The notes under the pieces were generated by a model. The model ran no database searches. It saw only the letters and a list, made by a program, of their open reading frames with translations, and was not told the DNA's origin. A DNA stretch of 9,741 nt from IMCC26077 sp964490435 (lineage in GTDB: Bacteria; Actinomycetota; Actinomycetes; Nanopelagicales; Nanopelagicaceae). The stretch covers positions 1-9,741 of the forward strand of contig CAZBCF010000045.1 in NCBI GenBank assembly GCA_964490435.1, given 5' to 3'. The translations under genes were made by a program, and so were the position numbers. Position 1 is the first letter of the stretch. Every line of letters starts with the position of its first letter. Of this stretch, positions 1 through 6,830 are shown piece by piece.

Positions 1-836
1 ATCATCTCTTCAAATTTCCAATTCATAGCGCTCGACGATCCGTCGGTCCACTGTTCGCCATTGACCCAACCGCGCATTGCAAGCGAGTACGGGTCGGGAA
101 TCTCATCAGCGGTGACCAAGACCGGGCCAAGGACATGAGCACCAACAAAATCTTTACCTTTTGCAGGGCCCAACCCCACTGTCATCTCCGCAGATTGGAT
201 GGCGCGTGCTGAAAAATCATTGTAGATGGTGTAACCATAGATATGTTTACGGGCATCGTCTTCATTAATGTTGACTCCAGATTGACCGATGACCAACGCA
301 AATTCGAACTCAAGATCAAGGAACTCTGCATATTCAGGAAATTCGATTTCTTGTCGATGTGCACCAATACTGGATGGATTCCCCTTGTAATACACCGGAC
401 GGCGATACCACTCATCAGGAATCGGACGGTTTAGTTTCGGGAAGACATTGAGCAAATGATCTTCAAAGGACATGAAGTCTCGCAACAGTGGTGGTCTGCT
501 GATTGCAGGCAAGATTGTCACTTCACTTGCTTGGTATCTAATTTTTCCGCCACTAGGCGCACTTTCTGCCCCACTCTTAAGTGCGGCTGATACTGATTGT
601 TCTGCAAGATCTCGCGATTGGGCTCCACCTTGGATAAAACTCAATGTTGATGGAGGACAGAGTGAATAAGCCCGGTCGCTCGCTGCAGTCGTTGGCAAAC
701 CTTGCAAGGTGAGTAAAGAGAGTGCGGCTGCGGTGAGGTCGATAACTAACCCAGAATCGGCGTCACCTTCAACCAAGGCGCCAAGGTGTTGGCGCCTATC
801 GCTCCCAGTTACCGTCTCGAAGGAGAGTAACTTCAT
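1..836 (-). CDS. FAH-family hydrolase/isomerase, 3' end cut by window edge
   Basis: The frame is open from an ATG at 836-834 to the window start, giving 278 residues with no stop; the C-terminus is missing. It reads as a fumarylacetoacetate hydrolase (FAH) family enzyme, a metal-dependent hydrolase or decarboxylase/isomerase of beta-diketo acids. Visible family residues: D120 and H127 in RDFMSFEDH (metal aspartate and catalytic-base histidine, seven apart as in human FAH D126/H133), E176 and E178 in LDLEFEFALVIG (metal pair), and D207 in IYNDFSARAIQ. The start overlaps the upstream gene's stop by one base (TAATG), so translation is probably coupled. Members of this family perform the last step, hydrolysis of a 2,4-diketo-3-deoxy acid to pyruvate and lactate, in non-phosphorylative L-rhamnose and L-fucose pathways; that role fits this operon but is inferred. 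Family assignment is firm, substrate is not. Confidence 0.93.
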   Translation of the reverse strand, partial: MKLLSFETVTGSDRRQHLGALVEGDADSGLVIDLTAAALSLLTLQGLPTTAASDRAYSLCPPSTLSFIQGGAQSRDLAEQSVSAALKSGAESAPSGGKIRYQASEVTILPAISRPPLLRDFMSFEDHLLNVFPKLNRPIPDEWYRRPVYYKGNPSSIGAHRQEIEFPEYAEFLDLEFEFALVIGQSGVNINEDDARKHIYGYTIYNDFSARAIQSAEMTVGLGPAKGKDFVGAHVLGPVLVTADEIPDPYSLAMRGWVNGEQWTDGSSSAMNWKFEEM

Positions 837-1132
837 TAACCAATGACCTGCTCATAAATTTCGCGCTCTCGCTTTTCAAGAAGCGGCACGATGATACCTT
901 CGATGATCTCCTTGAAATGCGGCGTCTCGCGGTGAGCCACGAGGCCTGCTTCATCCTTGTAGATCTCATAGAGGCAATAGAGGTTCTCATTCTGTGGATC
1001 GATATTTGCGTTGTACACCAAGCATGCTGGCTCGTCTGCCTTAACACGGGCGGCCATCTTTGCTAGCGCCTCACGCACCGCCTGGGAATTTCCGGGCTTT
1101 ACGTAATATCGAGCTATTAGTACTGCGCTCAT
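836..1132 (-). CDS. Small antibiotic biosynthesis monooxygenase (ABM)-fold protein
   Basis: This 98-residue protein matches the ABM / YgiN-like small-protein family (dimeric alpha+beta barrel). The pattern is an N-terminal beta strand (VLIARYYVKPG), a helix (QAVREALAKMAARVKA), the acidic-to-CL turn (DEPACLVYNANID), then NLYCLYEIYKDEAGLVAHRETPHFKEI, whose YEIY...HxxTPHFK signature is typical of the family. Some members are cofactor-free quinol monooxygenases; others act in sugar or autoinducer metabolism with poorly defined chemistry. There is no signal peptide, so it should be cytosolic. An AAGG Shine-Dalgarno core (1143-1140) lies seven bases before the ATG, supporting this start. It sits 23 bp after the amidohydrolase and its stop overlaps the FAH gene start by one base, so it belongs to the catabolic operon. 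Its exact reaction is unknown; it may act on an unstable intermediate or do mutarotation-like chemistry. Confidence 0.9.
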   Translation of the reverse strand: MSAVLIARYYVKPGNSQAVREALAKMAARVKADEPACLVYNANIDPQNENLYCLYEIYKDEAGLVAHRETPHFKEIIEGIIVPLLEKREREIYEQVIG

Positions 1133-1155
1133 TTCTTTTCCTTGCCTCTCTGTTG

Positions 1156-2046
1156 TTAGTGGAACTGTCCGGTAGTTAAAACGGGGGTATTGAGCAGGTC
1201 ATCGAGATTATCGCCAAGCAACCTGTTCAAATCTGAAGTAGGTAGGTAATCACAATGTTCGCGAACTACCTCGATTGCCTGCGTGTAGGTCAACATATCT
1301 CGCGATGCTGGAAAATCTGACGCCCAGAAGATCCGCCGCGGGCCAAACGCTTCGTATATCGATTTGAATAGTGCCTGGGATTCTAAATATGGAAAATCAA
1401 ACTTCTTACTGTTGTTGTAATTAAATCCTGAGATTTTCACTCCAATATTTGGGACTTGCGCGCATGCGAGGATCTCGTTTACTTCAGATTTATCATGCCC
1501 TGCGCCGGTGTTCTTAGGCATACCCATATGGTGAATCAAGAACGGGAGTGTGGGGTTTGCGGCGGCTATGACACGCAAATCAGCCAACCAAGCCGGCGTA
1601 AGGGCTAATGATGCGACGACCTTCAATTCTGCTGCAGTGGCAAAGAACTCCTGTCCCTCGTCGCTGCGAAACCAGCCATCATTCTTCGCCTCGACGTAAT
1701 GCGTGAATCCTTGTGCGCCATGTTTGGCAATCTCTTCACGAAGGCGTCGAACTGCACCTGGAGTTCGGTGCTCGGCGCGCCAACTACAATCGACATCGAC
1801 CCACGCCGAAATGCGATCGGGATGGCGCCGCGCGAAATCAGCTACATATTCGTTGTTATCTTCATTTCCAAATCCATCTCCCCCCGCGCCATCGCCGATG
1901 CGGGCACATACAACTGAGGCTCGAGTTACGCCGTGAGTATCCATCTCATAAAGCAACGCTTCGATGGAGCCGCGATGGTCAGGGTCGGGCACAGATTTAT
2001 CGTAAGGCCATCTGCGCCAGGCGTGACAGTGGCTATCTGCAATCAT
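1156..2046 (-). CDS. Amidohydrolase-2 family hydrolase, probable sugar lactonase
   Basis: A 296-residue TIM-barrel metal-dependent hydrolase of the amidohydrolase-2 family (PF04909 type). The N-terminal DSHCHAW provides the HxH pair (H6, H8). Further expected ligands are H172 in FLIHHMGMP, the strand-ending GVKISG (K204), and D244 in IFWASDFP, the conserved barrel-8 aspartate. Length is normal for the family. Relatives include L-fucono- and L-rhamnono-lactonases and several other lactonases, as well as decarboxylases such as ACMSD. Given the neighbouring dehydratase and mutarotase, opening of an aldonolactone is the best reading, but it is inferred from context. The ATG directly follows the TAG stop of the dehydrogenase gene upstream (no spacer), so translational coupling is likely. 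A purine-rich AGGAAGAG lies about 12 bases upstream. No signal peptide; cytosolic. Confidence 0.9.
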   Translation of the reverse strand: MIADSHCHAWRRWPYDKSVPDPDHRGSIEALLYEMDTHGVTRASVVCARIGDGAGGDGFGNEDNNEYVADFARRHPDRISAWVDVDCSWRAEHRTPGAVRRLREEIAKHGAQGFTHYVEAKNDGWFRSDEGQEFFATAAELKVVASLALTPAWLADLRVIAAANPTLPFLIHHMGMPKNTGAGHDKSEVNEILACAQVPNIGVKISGFNYNNSKKFDFPYLESQALFKSIYEAFGPRRIFWASDFPASRDMLTYTQAIEVVREHCDYLPTSDLNRLLGDNLDDLLNTPVLTTGQFH

Positions 2047-3096
2047 CTATTTGCCCGCTCTTCCTGCAACAACTCGATCTGTGATTTGAGCACGTGGCTC
2101 AGCACCAGAATGCCAACGCTCGAGCTCTTCAACCATCAACGTGAAGAAGCGAGGTTGTGCCTCTTCGGTCATGCCACCGATATGAGGGGAGAGAAAGACA
2201 TTGCGCATCTGTCGTAATGGGGAATCGACGGCTATCGGCTCTGGATTATGAGCATCGAGACAGAACCATGCATCCTCTTTTTGAGCCTTGGCAATCAACG
2301 CCGGTACATTGACACAAACACCTCGTGAGACATTGACGAATACTGCACCTGGTTTCAACCAACCCAATTCACGCTCACTGATCATGTCGCGCGTCTTTGG
2401 TGTGTCAGGCGCAAGGCAAATGACTACATCGCAACCCATCACCTTCTCGAGGGAGGCGAAGTTGATATCGAGCGCATCTGCTAACTCGCGAGGCGCATAA
2501 GGATCAAATGCAAGAATCTCGGTGCGGAACGGAACGAGAAACTCACGTAAACGCCAGGCGATATGGCCAAAACCAATCATGCCCACGGTGCGACCGGTCA
2601 ACTCACGGGCTGGCGGTTTGGTCCGATAGTCATCGTGGCTCATCGCTTTGCCTGCGATGATGTCGCGGAAGCGGGCATGCTCGCGAAGTCCCACTAATGC
2701 GAGCGCTAGTGCCCACTCCGAAACTGGCCATGAAGATGAGTGTGTGGTGTCAACGACCATCACGCCCGCTTCCTTTGCAGCCATTACGTCAATCCGGCCA
2801 GTGAAACGATCTCCCTCAAGTTCGCCGACAACCTTTAATTTCTTTCCAGCATCGAAAACCGCTTTGGTAATTCGTGGACCACCATGGCAGACAATGAGCA
2901 CATCAAGATCTTGTGCGAATTTTGCGAATCGTTTCTCAACTTCAGGATCTACCGGGATATTCACCCAATCTGAAGGTACGTCATATTCTTCAATGACGAC
3001 CTCAGCAATCTTTCCTAACCGCTCCAGATCACGCTTCTCCAAATACAACTCGCGCGTTGCACCAGAACATGCAATACCTACTTTTGGTTTACTCAT
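2047..3096 (-). CDS. D-2-hydroxyacid dehydrogenase, NAD(P)-dependent
   Basis: A 349-residue member of the D-isomer specific 2-hydroxyacid dehydrogenase family, which interconverts 2-keto acids and D-2-hydroxy acids (glyoxylate/hydroxypyruvate reductase, D-lactate and phosphoglycerate dehydrogenase relatives). The central Rossmann motif is GFGHIA (175-180) with an acidic D198 at the end of the second strand, which favours NAD. The catalytic set is complete: R258 in NVSRG, E286 in NPEPI and H305 in SPHIGG. The N-terminal 100 residues are the split substrate-binding domain (VLIVCHGGPRIT, then VVGELEGDRFTGRIDV). Its start overlaps the upstream dehydratase stop by four bases (ATGA). In this operon it may oxidise or reduce an intermediate 2-keto acid, or recycle a product such as glyoxylate or pyruvate; the actual substrate cannot be read from the sequence. 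Confidence 0.93.
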   Translation of the reverse strand: MSKPKVGIACSGATRELYLEKRDLERLGKIAEVVIEEYDVPSDWVNIPVDPEVEKRFAKFAQDLDVLIVCHGGPRITKAVFDAGKKLKVVGELEGDRFTGRIDVMAAKEAGVMVVDTTHSSSWPVSEWALALALVGLREHARFRDIIAGKAMSHDDYRTKPPARELTGRTVGMIGFGHIAWRLREFLVPFRTEILAFDPYAPRELADALDINFASLEKVMGCDVVICLAPDTPKTRDMISERELGWLKPGAVFVNVSRGVCVNVPALIAKAQKEDAWFCLDAHNPEPIAVDSPLRQMRNVFLSPHIGGMTEEAQPRFFTLMVEELERWHSGAEPRAQITDRVVAGRAGK

Positions 3097-4232
3097 CGCA
3101 ATGCCACCGATCCGTCTTCTCGCAAATCAGGTTTCACACCATGCACGGTTACCGGTGGATTGGTCGCAAAGAATGCATCATTAATCTCCATTCCCAACCC
3201 TGGCTCATCAAACGGATAGAGCCAACCATCTTTCAGTGTTGGAATTCTTTTGACCATTTGGCGTACTGGATCCACATTCTGATCGATATGTTCTTGTGCT
3301 TCCCAATTCGGAGCGGTGAGCCCCATATGAATATGTGCCATAGTCGCAATCGCGCCCGACGGCACAGAATGAGGCAATACCCCCTGATGGTGTGCTTCTG
3401 CCATCGCGCAGATCTTCCGGACATGCGTGAATCCGCCAGCAAGACCAATATCCGGGCGTACAAAAGAGAGGCCAGCGTGCTCTATGTATTCACGGAATTC
3501 ATATATAGAGGTATTGCGCTCCCCCGCCGCCATAGGTGTATCGACCTTCTCGGAAACTTCGCCGAATGAAAGGACGCTATCTGGTGGAATCGGATCTTCG
3601 ACGAATAACGGCCGATACGGGAGTAATTCTCTAATTAGCGCGATTGAATTACCAGGCTGCATATTGCGATGAAGTTCGATTCCGATATCTAGGGTGTTTC
3701 CGACTGCATCACGCAGTGCCGCCATTCGATCAACGAGATCAGCGATCTTCTCAGCATGACGCATCCCATGATGCTCATGCTGATGCAGGATAACCTTGAT
3801 TGCGGTGAAACCTTCCTTCTGGGCAGCGAGAGATTCTTTTAGCAAATCCTCTTTTGTTGCACCGAAGACGACCTTCATTCCTCGAACTGCTTTTCGACTG
3901 CGACCACCTAAAAGATGCCAAACTGGCGTTTCAAAGATTCGACCGCGGATATCCCAACATGCCTGATCGATGGCGCTAATCGCACCGCCTAGGGTCAATC
4001 CACGCCAACCAAGTGCACGATACATCTTGAGCCAATTCTGTTCGACATCATGCGCATCTGCGCCAATAAGGAAAGATTCGAAGCTCTTGATAATCTCGGC
4101 GACGTTCTTCGGAAATGCGAATGCGGTTGATTCACCGACACCTTGCACTCCGTCTTCAGTCGTCAATCGAACAAAACATGACATTCCCGCGACAAAAGTC
4201 TCAACTTTGGCAATTCGAGCTGCAGATTTCAT
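3093..4232 (-). CDS. Enolase-superfamily acid-sugar dehydratase, galactonate/mannonate dehydratase-like
   Basis: A 379-residue protein of the mandelate racemase/muconate lactonizing (MR/MLE) group. The N-terminal capping domain holds GVGESTA, GAISAIDQACWDIRG and PVWHLLGG; the barrel follows. Active-site candidates: E186 and H188 in GIELHRN, E212 in FVEDPI, E238 in AAGERN, and H288 in LPHSVPSG. The spacings (186/188/212/238/288) equal those remembered for E. coli D-galactonate dehydratase (D183, H185, E209, E235, H285) with a constant offset of three. This strongly suggests Mg-dependent dehydration of an aldonate to a 2-keto-3-deoxy aldonate, with H188 as general acid and H288 as base. The first metal ligand is Glu instead of the usual Asp. 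The start ATG overlaps the VOC gene stop by one base (TGATG), and its own stop overlaps the next gene. The exact sugar acid is not determinable. Confidence 0.93.
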   Translation of the reverse strand: MKSAARIAKVETFVAGMSCFVRLTTEDGVQGVGESTAFAFPKNVAEIIKSFESFLIGADAHDVEQNWLKMYRALGWRGLTLGGAISAIDQACWDIRGRIFETPVWHLLGGRSRKAVRGMKVVFGATKEDLLKESLAAQKEGFTAIKVILHQHEHHGMRHAEKIADLVDRMAALRDAVGNTLDIGIELHRNMQPGNSIALIRELLPYRPLFVEDPIPPDSVLSFGEVSEKVDTPMAAGERNTSIYEFREYIEHAGLSFVRPDIGLAGGFTHVRKICAMAEAHHQGVLPHSVPSGAIATMAHIHMGLTAPNWEAQEHIDQNVDPVRQMVKRIPTLKDGWLYPFDEPGLGMEINDAFFATNPPVTVHGVKPDLREDGSVALR

Positions 4233-4732
4233 CAGGCACCTTCCTGCGCTGGGTAAATGTAATCCGGCTTGATCCGCACCTTTGGAGGTGAAATTAACTC
4301 GACAATCGCACTGATTCCGTTGGGTGGTTGAAAATATGCGAAGGCACCATCGCCCTCTGCGCCAAAACCGGCTGCGCTTTGGAGTGGAGTGAATCCTCTA
4401 GCAAGGAAATCTGCAACTGCCGCAGGGTGGTCTTGCACAATGCAGCCGACATGGTTCATGCCCTCGCCGATTGTCTCGAGTTGATCTTTGAAGATGGAGG
4501 GTCCAGCTAGAGGCTGTACTAATTCGAATTGCATATTGCCAGCAAACGCCATCGCATGGCGGAGGCTAAACTCAGTTTTCGTACCTTTATATATACAGTC
4601 ACGTAAACCTGGTGCTTTCAAGGTATAGACGGTCCATGGCCCAATTCCCAAGTTATCGGCCCAATGTTTCACCGCGGTGTCCAAATCTTTAACGACATAT
4701 GCCACTTGATGGAATTTCAACTCTTCGCTCAT
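4232..4732 (-). CDS. VOC (glyoxalase/epimerase-like) fold protein
   Basis: A 166-residue vicinal oxygen chelate protein with two beta-alpha-beta-beta-beta modules. It begins LKFHQVAYVVKDLDTAVKHW and the second module begins GEGMNHVGCIVQDHPAAVADF. The four expected metal ligands are all present: H8, E70 in MQFELVQP, H94 in MNHVG and E145 in AIVELI. This arrangement is like methylmalonyl-CoA epimerase and glyoxalase I relatives, so it should bind a divalent metal and act on a substrate with adjacent oxygens (epimerase, isomerase, lyase or dioxygenase). It lies between two sugar-pathway genes and overlaps the dehydratase by one base, so a role on a sugar-derived keto acid is plausible, but no specific reaction can be assigned. 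Its ribosome site is the GGTGA inside a tandem 8-bp repeat just upstream. Confidence 0.9.
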   Translation of the reverse strand: MSEELKFHQVAYVVKDLDTAVKHWADNLGIGPWTVYTLKAPGLRDCIYKGTKTEFSLRHAMAFAGNMQFELVQPLAGPSIFKDQLETIGEGMNHVGCIVQDHPAAVADFLARGFTPLQSAAGFGAEGDGAFAYFQPPNGISAIVELISPPKVRIKPDYIYPAQEGA

Positions 4733-4734
4733 CT

Positions 4735-4750
4735 GTTCACCCGTTCACCC
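4735..4750 (-). repeat. Tandem GGGTGAAC repeat carrying a stop codon and a ribosome-binding site
   Basis: Read on the minus strand, the octamer GGGTGAAC occurs twice in immediate succession between the Gfo/Idh gene and the VOC gene. The TGA in the first copy (4747-4745) is the stop of the Gfo/Idh gene. The GGTGA in the second copy lies four bases before the VOC ATG and matches part of the anti-Shine-Dalgarno complement. A simple 8-bp duplication seems to have created the intergenic spacer. This is a direct observation; any functional meaning beyond the ribosome site is inferred. Confidence 0.6.
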
Positions 4751-5971
4751 TGCGAGATTCTCTATAGCGACATCGATCTCATCTTGATAAGCGTGAAGTC
4801 TGCCATCGAGTACCTCATTCACAGAAACCTCACGTTTGGCAACGCCTGATTCGAGAATGGCGTAGACCACGGCGAGCGCGCGAAGGCCACCCATGCCATC
4901 AACTTCAGGAGCGCGCTTGCTTTGGACGGCTTCGATGAAATCTGCAATCTCAACCGCCAGATAACCCGCATCCACATCGGCCCATGCAGCGCCTTTGCCA
5001 CCGGTTCCATCAGAGCCGAGAACTGCTTTCGTAACATCGTTGATATTGATGAACGCGCCACGTGCGTTTAACTCGTCGATGAGCTCGCCACCCTTTAATT
5101 CGCGGTCTGCCAAATAGACGACCACATCGCCGTCGGAGCGATCAGGCGGAACGGTCATCGAGCCGAGAGTGCCATGGAGGCTTCGCTGTTGATACCGCTT
5201 GCCAAGACCTGATGGCAGGAAGGTGTATTGCACATCAACGCCAGCGTTCGTTTGCATGCTCGCAAAGAGTGCATCTTCGCCCGTTGGCGTAATGGTCTCT
5301 GAACCATCGGCGGTCACCCGGGTGGGCTCAGCGATGATGCCGCGTCCCCACACTCGTTCAACTGGTCCTACGTAGTACTCAATGATGTCTGCATAGTGAA
5401 TGCTCATGTCGAGTCCGATCGCGCCTGTATCTTTCATATGGCGCCATTTGCTGATAATCACTTTGTCGTCGCCACCCGCCCAGAATTCGAGCATGAGGTG
5501 TAACTTCCCCAACATGCCAGAATCAATCACTGCTTTCGCGACGCGATTAGCACCACCACGACGATAATTCTCAGCAGTGCCCAGGATCATTCCGGTGCGC
5601 TCTGCTGCTTCGACAATCATTCGGCCGGTCTTCATCGTCAGGGCTAGAGGTTTCTCGCAGAGCACATGTCGCCCAGCCTCCATTGCCTTAATCGCAATCG
5701 TGTGGTGGGTTCTTGGGTCGGTGACTATATCGAGGGCTTGCACCCGATCGTCTTTTAATAGTTCATCAAGCGATGTGTAAATCTTTGGCCTAACTCCCAT
5801 CAGAGTATTGGTCTCATCAGCTAGTTTCGTTGCGGTATCGGCATTGATGTCTAAGAGCGCAACAATCTCACCATTGAGCTTGCCAGTCTTGTGAAGCGCG
5901 TTGAAACCCAACATATGTCGGCGCCCCATGAAGCCGCAACCAACAATTGCCACGCCAAGTTTTTCCGTCAT
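4745..5971 (-). CDS. Gfo/Idh/MocA family oxidoreductase
   Basis: A 408-residue NAD(P)-dependent sugar dehydrogenase of the Gfo/Idh/MocA family. The N-terminal Rossmann motif is AIVGCGFMGRRH (GxGxxG at 11-16) with D41 after strand 2; the family EKP signature is E106-K107-P108 in VLCEKPLAL. The C-terminal alpha/beta domain contains IGLDMSIHYADIIEYY, giving the usual aspartate (D188) and histidine (H192). No signal peptide or twin-arginine motif is present, so it is a cytosolic enzyme. The family oxidises cyclic sugars and polyols at C1 or C3 (glucose-fructose oxidoreductase, inositol and levoglucosan dehydrogenases). In this operon it is the best candidate for the first sugar oxidation, giving a lactone for the amidohydrolase. 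Its ATG overlaps the permease stop by one base (TAATG). The substrate is inferred, the family is certain. Confidence 0.94.
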   Translation of the reverse strand: MTEKLGVAIVGCGFMGRRHMLGFNALHKTGKLNGEIVALLDINADTATKLADETNTLMGVRPKIYTSLDELLKDDRVQALDIVTDPRTHHTIAIKAMEAGRHVLCEKPLALTMKTGRMIVEAAERTGMILGTAENYRRGGANRVAKAVIDSGMLGKLHLMLEFWAGGDDKVIISKWRHMKDTGAIGLDMSIHYADIIEYYVGPVERVWGRGIIAEPTRVTADGSETITPTGEDALFASMQTNAGVDVQYTFLPSGLGKRYQQRSLHGTLGSMTVPPDRSDGDVVVYLADRELKGGELIDELNARGAFININDVTKAVLGSDGTGGKGAAWADVDAGYLAVEIADFIEAVQSKRAPEVDGMGGLRALAVVYAILESGVAKREVSVNEVLDGRLHAYQDEIDVAIENLAG

Positions 5972-6828
5972 TATGAGTCGTTGCCCGTGCCTGCGATTGC
6001 ATTAATAAACCAACGCTGCGCCCATAGGAAGAAGATCACCACGGGAAGCGCGCTGAGAAGTGCTGCAGCGTAGGTGACATTCGGACCAACTTTTCCGTAG
6101 AAACCAGTGCCACCGGCGATAAGAGGAGCAAGTTGTACAGTCGCAACGCGGAGCTCTTCGCGGCTTCCGACCATCAATGGCCAGATATACATATTCCAAG
6201 CGGTCAAGAAAGTGATTGCTGAATATGAGGCAATCGGTGGACGAGCTAACGGCAACACAATTCTGAAAAGGACACGTGGCCAACTTGCACCATCCATCCG
6301 AGCGGCATCAATCAATCCATCGGGGAAATTCACCATGAATTGACGGAAGAGCAGCGTGCCGAATGCGGTCGAACCGACTATCGGCAGAATCATTCCACCC
6401 CAGGTATTAAGTAATCCTAATTTATAAGTAACTAGGTAAAGCGGAATGATGGAGATATTTGTAGGGAGGAAGACAGGGATTGCGAAAAGCGCGACTATCA
6501 GCGCTGCATATTTAAACGGCATCTTTGCTAAAGCAAATCCTGCAGTGAAGGAGAGAATTAACTGCAGAATCAGGATGCCAAAAGTGAAGAAAAGTGTGTT
6601 GAAGAAGATGCGTGGAGTCATCACTGATAACGCATCTGCATAGTTTTTCCACTCGATGGATGGTGGAATCAACTTTGGTGGATAGACCGATACGGCATCG
6701 AGCGTCATCAAAGATCCTGAGACGAGATACAGTAGCGGGAATATAAAAAGTAGTGCGAGTAGGATTATTACTGCATACCGCAGGAAATTTGCTGAGCGTT
6801 TCTGAGTGAAGAGCACTGCGCTGGCCAT
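5971..6828 (-). CDS. Carbohydrate ABC transporter permease, MalG type
   Basis: A 285-residue inner-membrane permease of the MalG branch of carbohydrate uptake transporters. Hydrophobic segments are at roughly 18-38, 75-100, 108-133, 145-163, 202-220 and 252-272, consistent with six spans. The cytoplasmic EAA loop that docks the ATPase is IDAARMDGASWPRVLFRIVL (172-191), ending in LP at 192-193, in the normal position before the last two spans. The N-terminus lacks a signal sequence and has a short basic stretch. The start is two bases after the stop of the partner permease, with AAGGG eight bases upstream as ribosome site. It forms a heterodimer with the MalF-type protein and receives sugar from the solute-binding protein. 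The sugar specificity cannot be judged. Confidence 0.95.
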   Translation of the reverse strand: MASAVLFTQKRSANFLRYAVIILLALLFIFPLLYLVSGSLMTLDAVSVYPPKLIPPSIEWKNYADALSVMTPRIFFNTLFFTFGILILQLILSFTAGFALAKMPFKYAALIVALFAIPVFLPTNISIIPLYLVTYKLGLLNTWGGMILPIVGSTAFGTLLFRQFMVNFPDGLIDAARMDGASWPRVLFRIVLPLARPPIASYSAITFLTAWNMYIWPLMVGSREELRVATVQLAPLIAGGTGFYGKVGPNVTYAAALLSALPVVIFFLWAQRWFINAIAGTGNDS

Positions 6829-6830
6829 GA

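Noticed and set aside
243..669. Short plus-strand frames over the FAH-family gene
   Set aside because: The minus-strand frame is continuous from 836 to the window edge with all FAH metal residues, so the short plus-strand frames are incidental.
1699..2217. Several plus-strand open frames opposite the amidohydrolase and dehydrogenase genes (up to 123 codons)
   Set aside because: They lie antisense to well-supported genes with intact catalytic motifs, have low-complexity Arg/Pro/Ser-rich translations and no recognisable domain or ribosome site.
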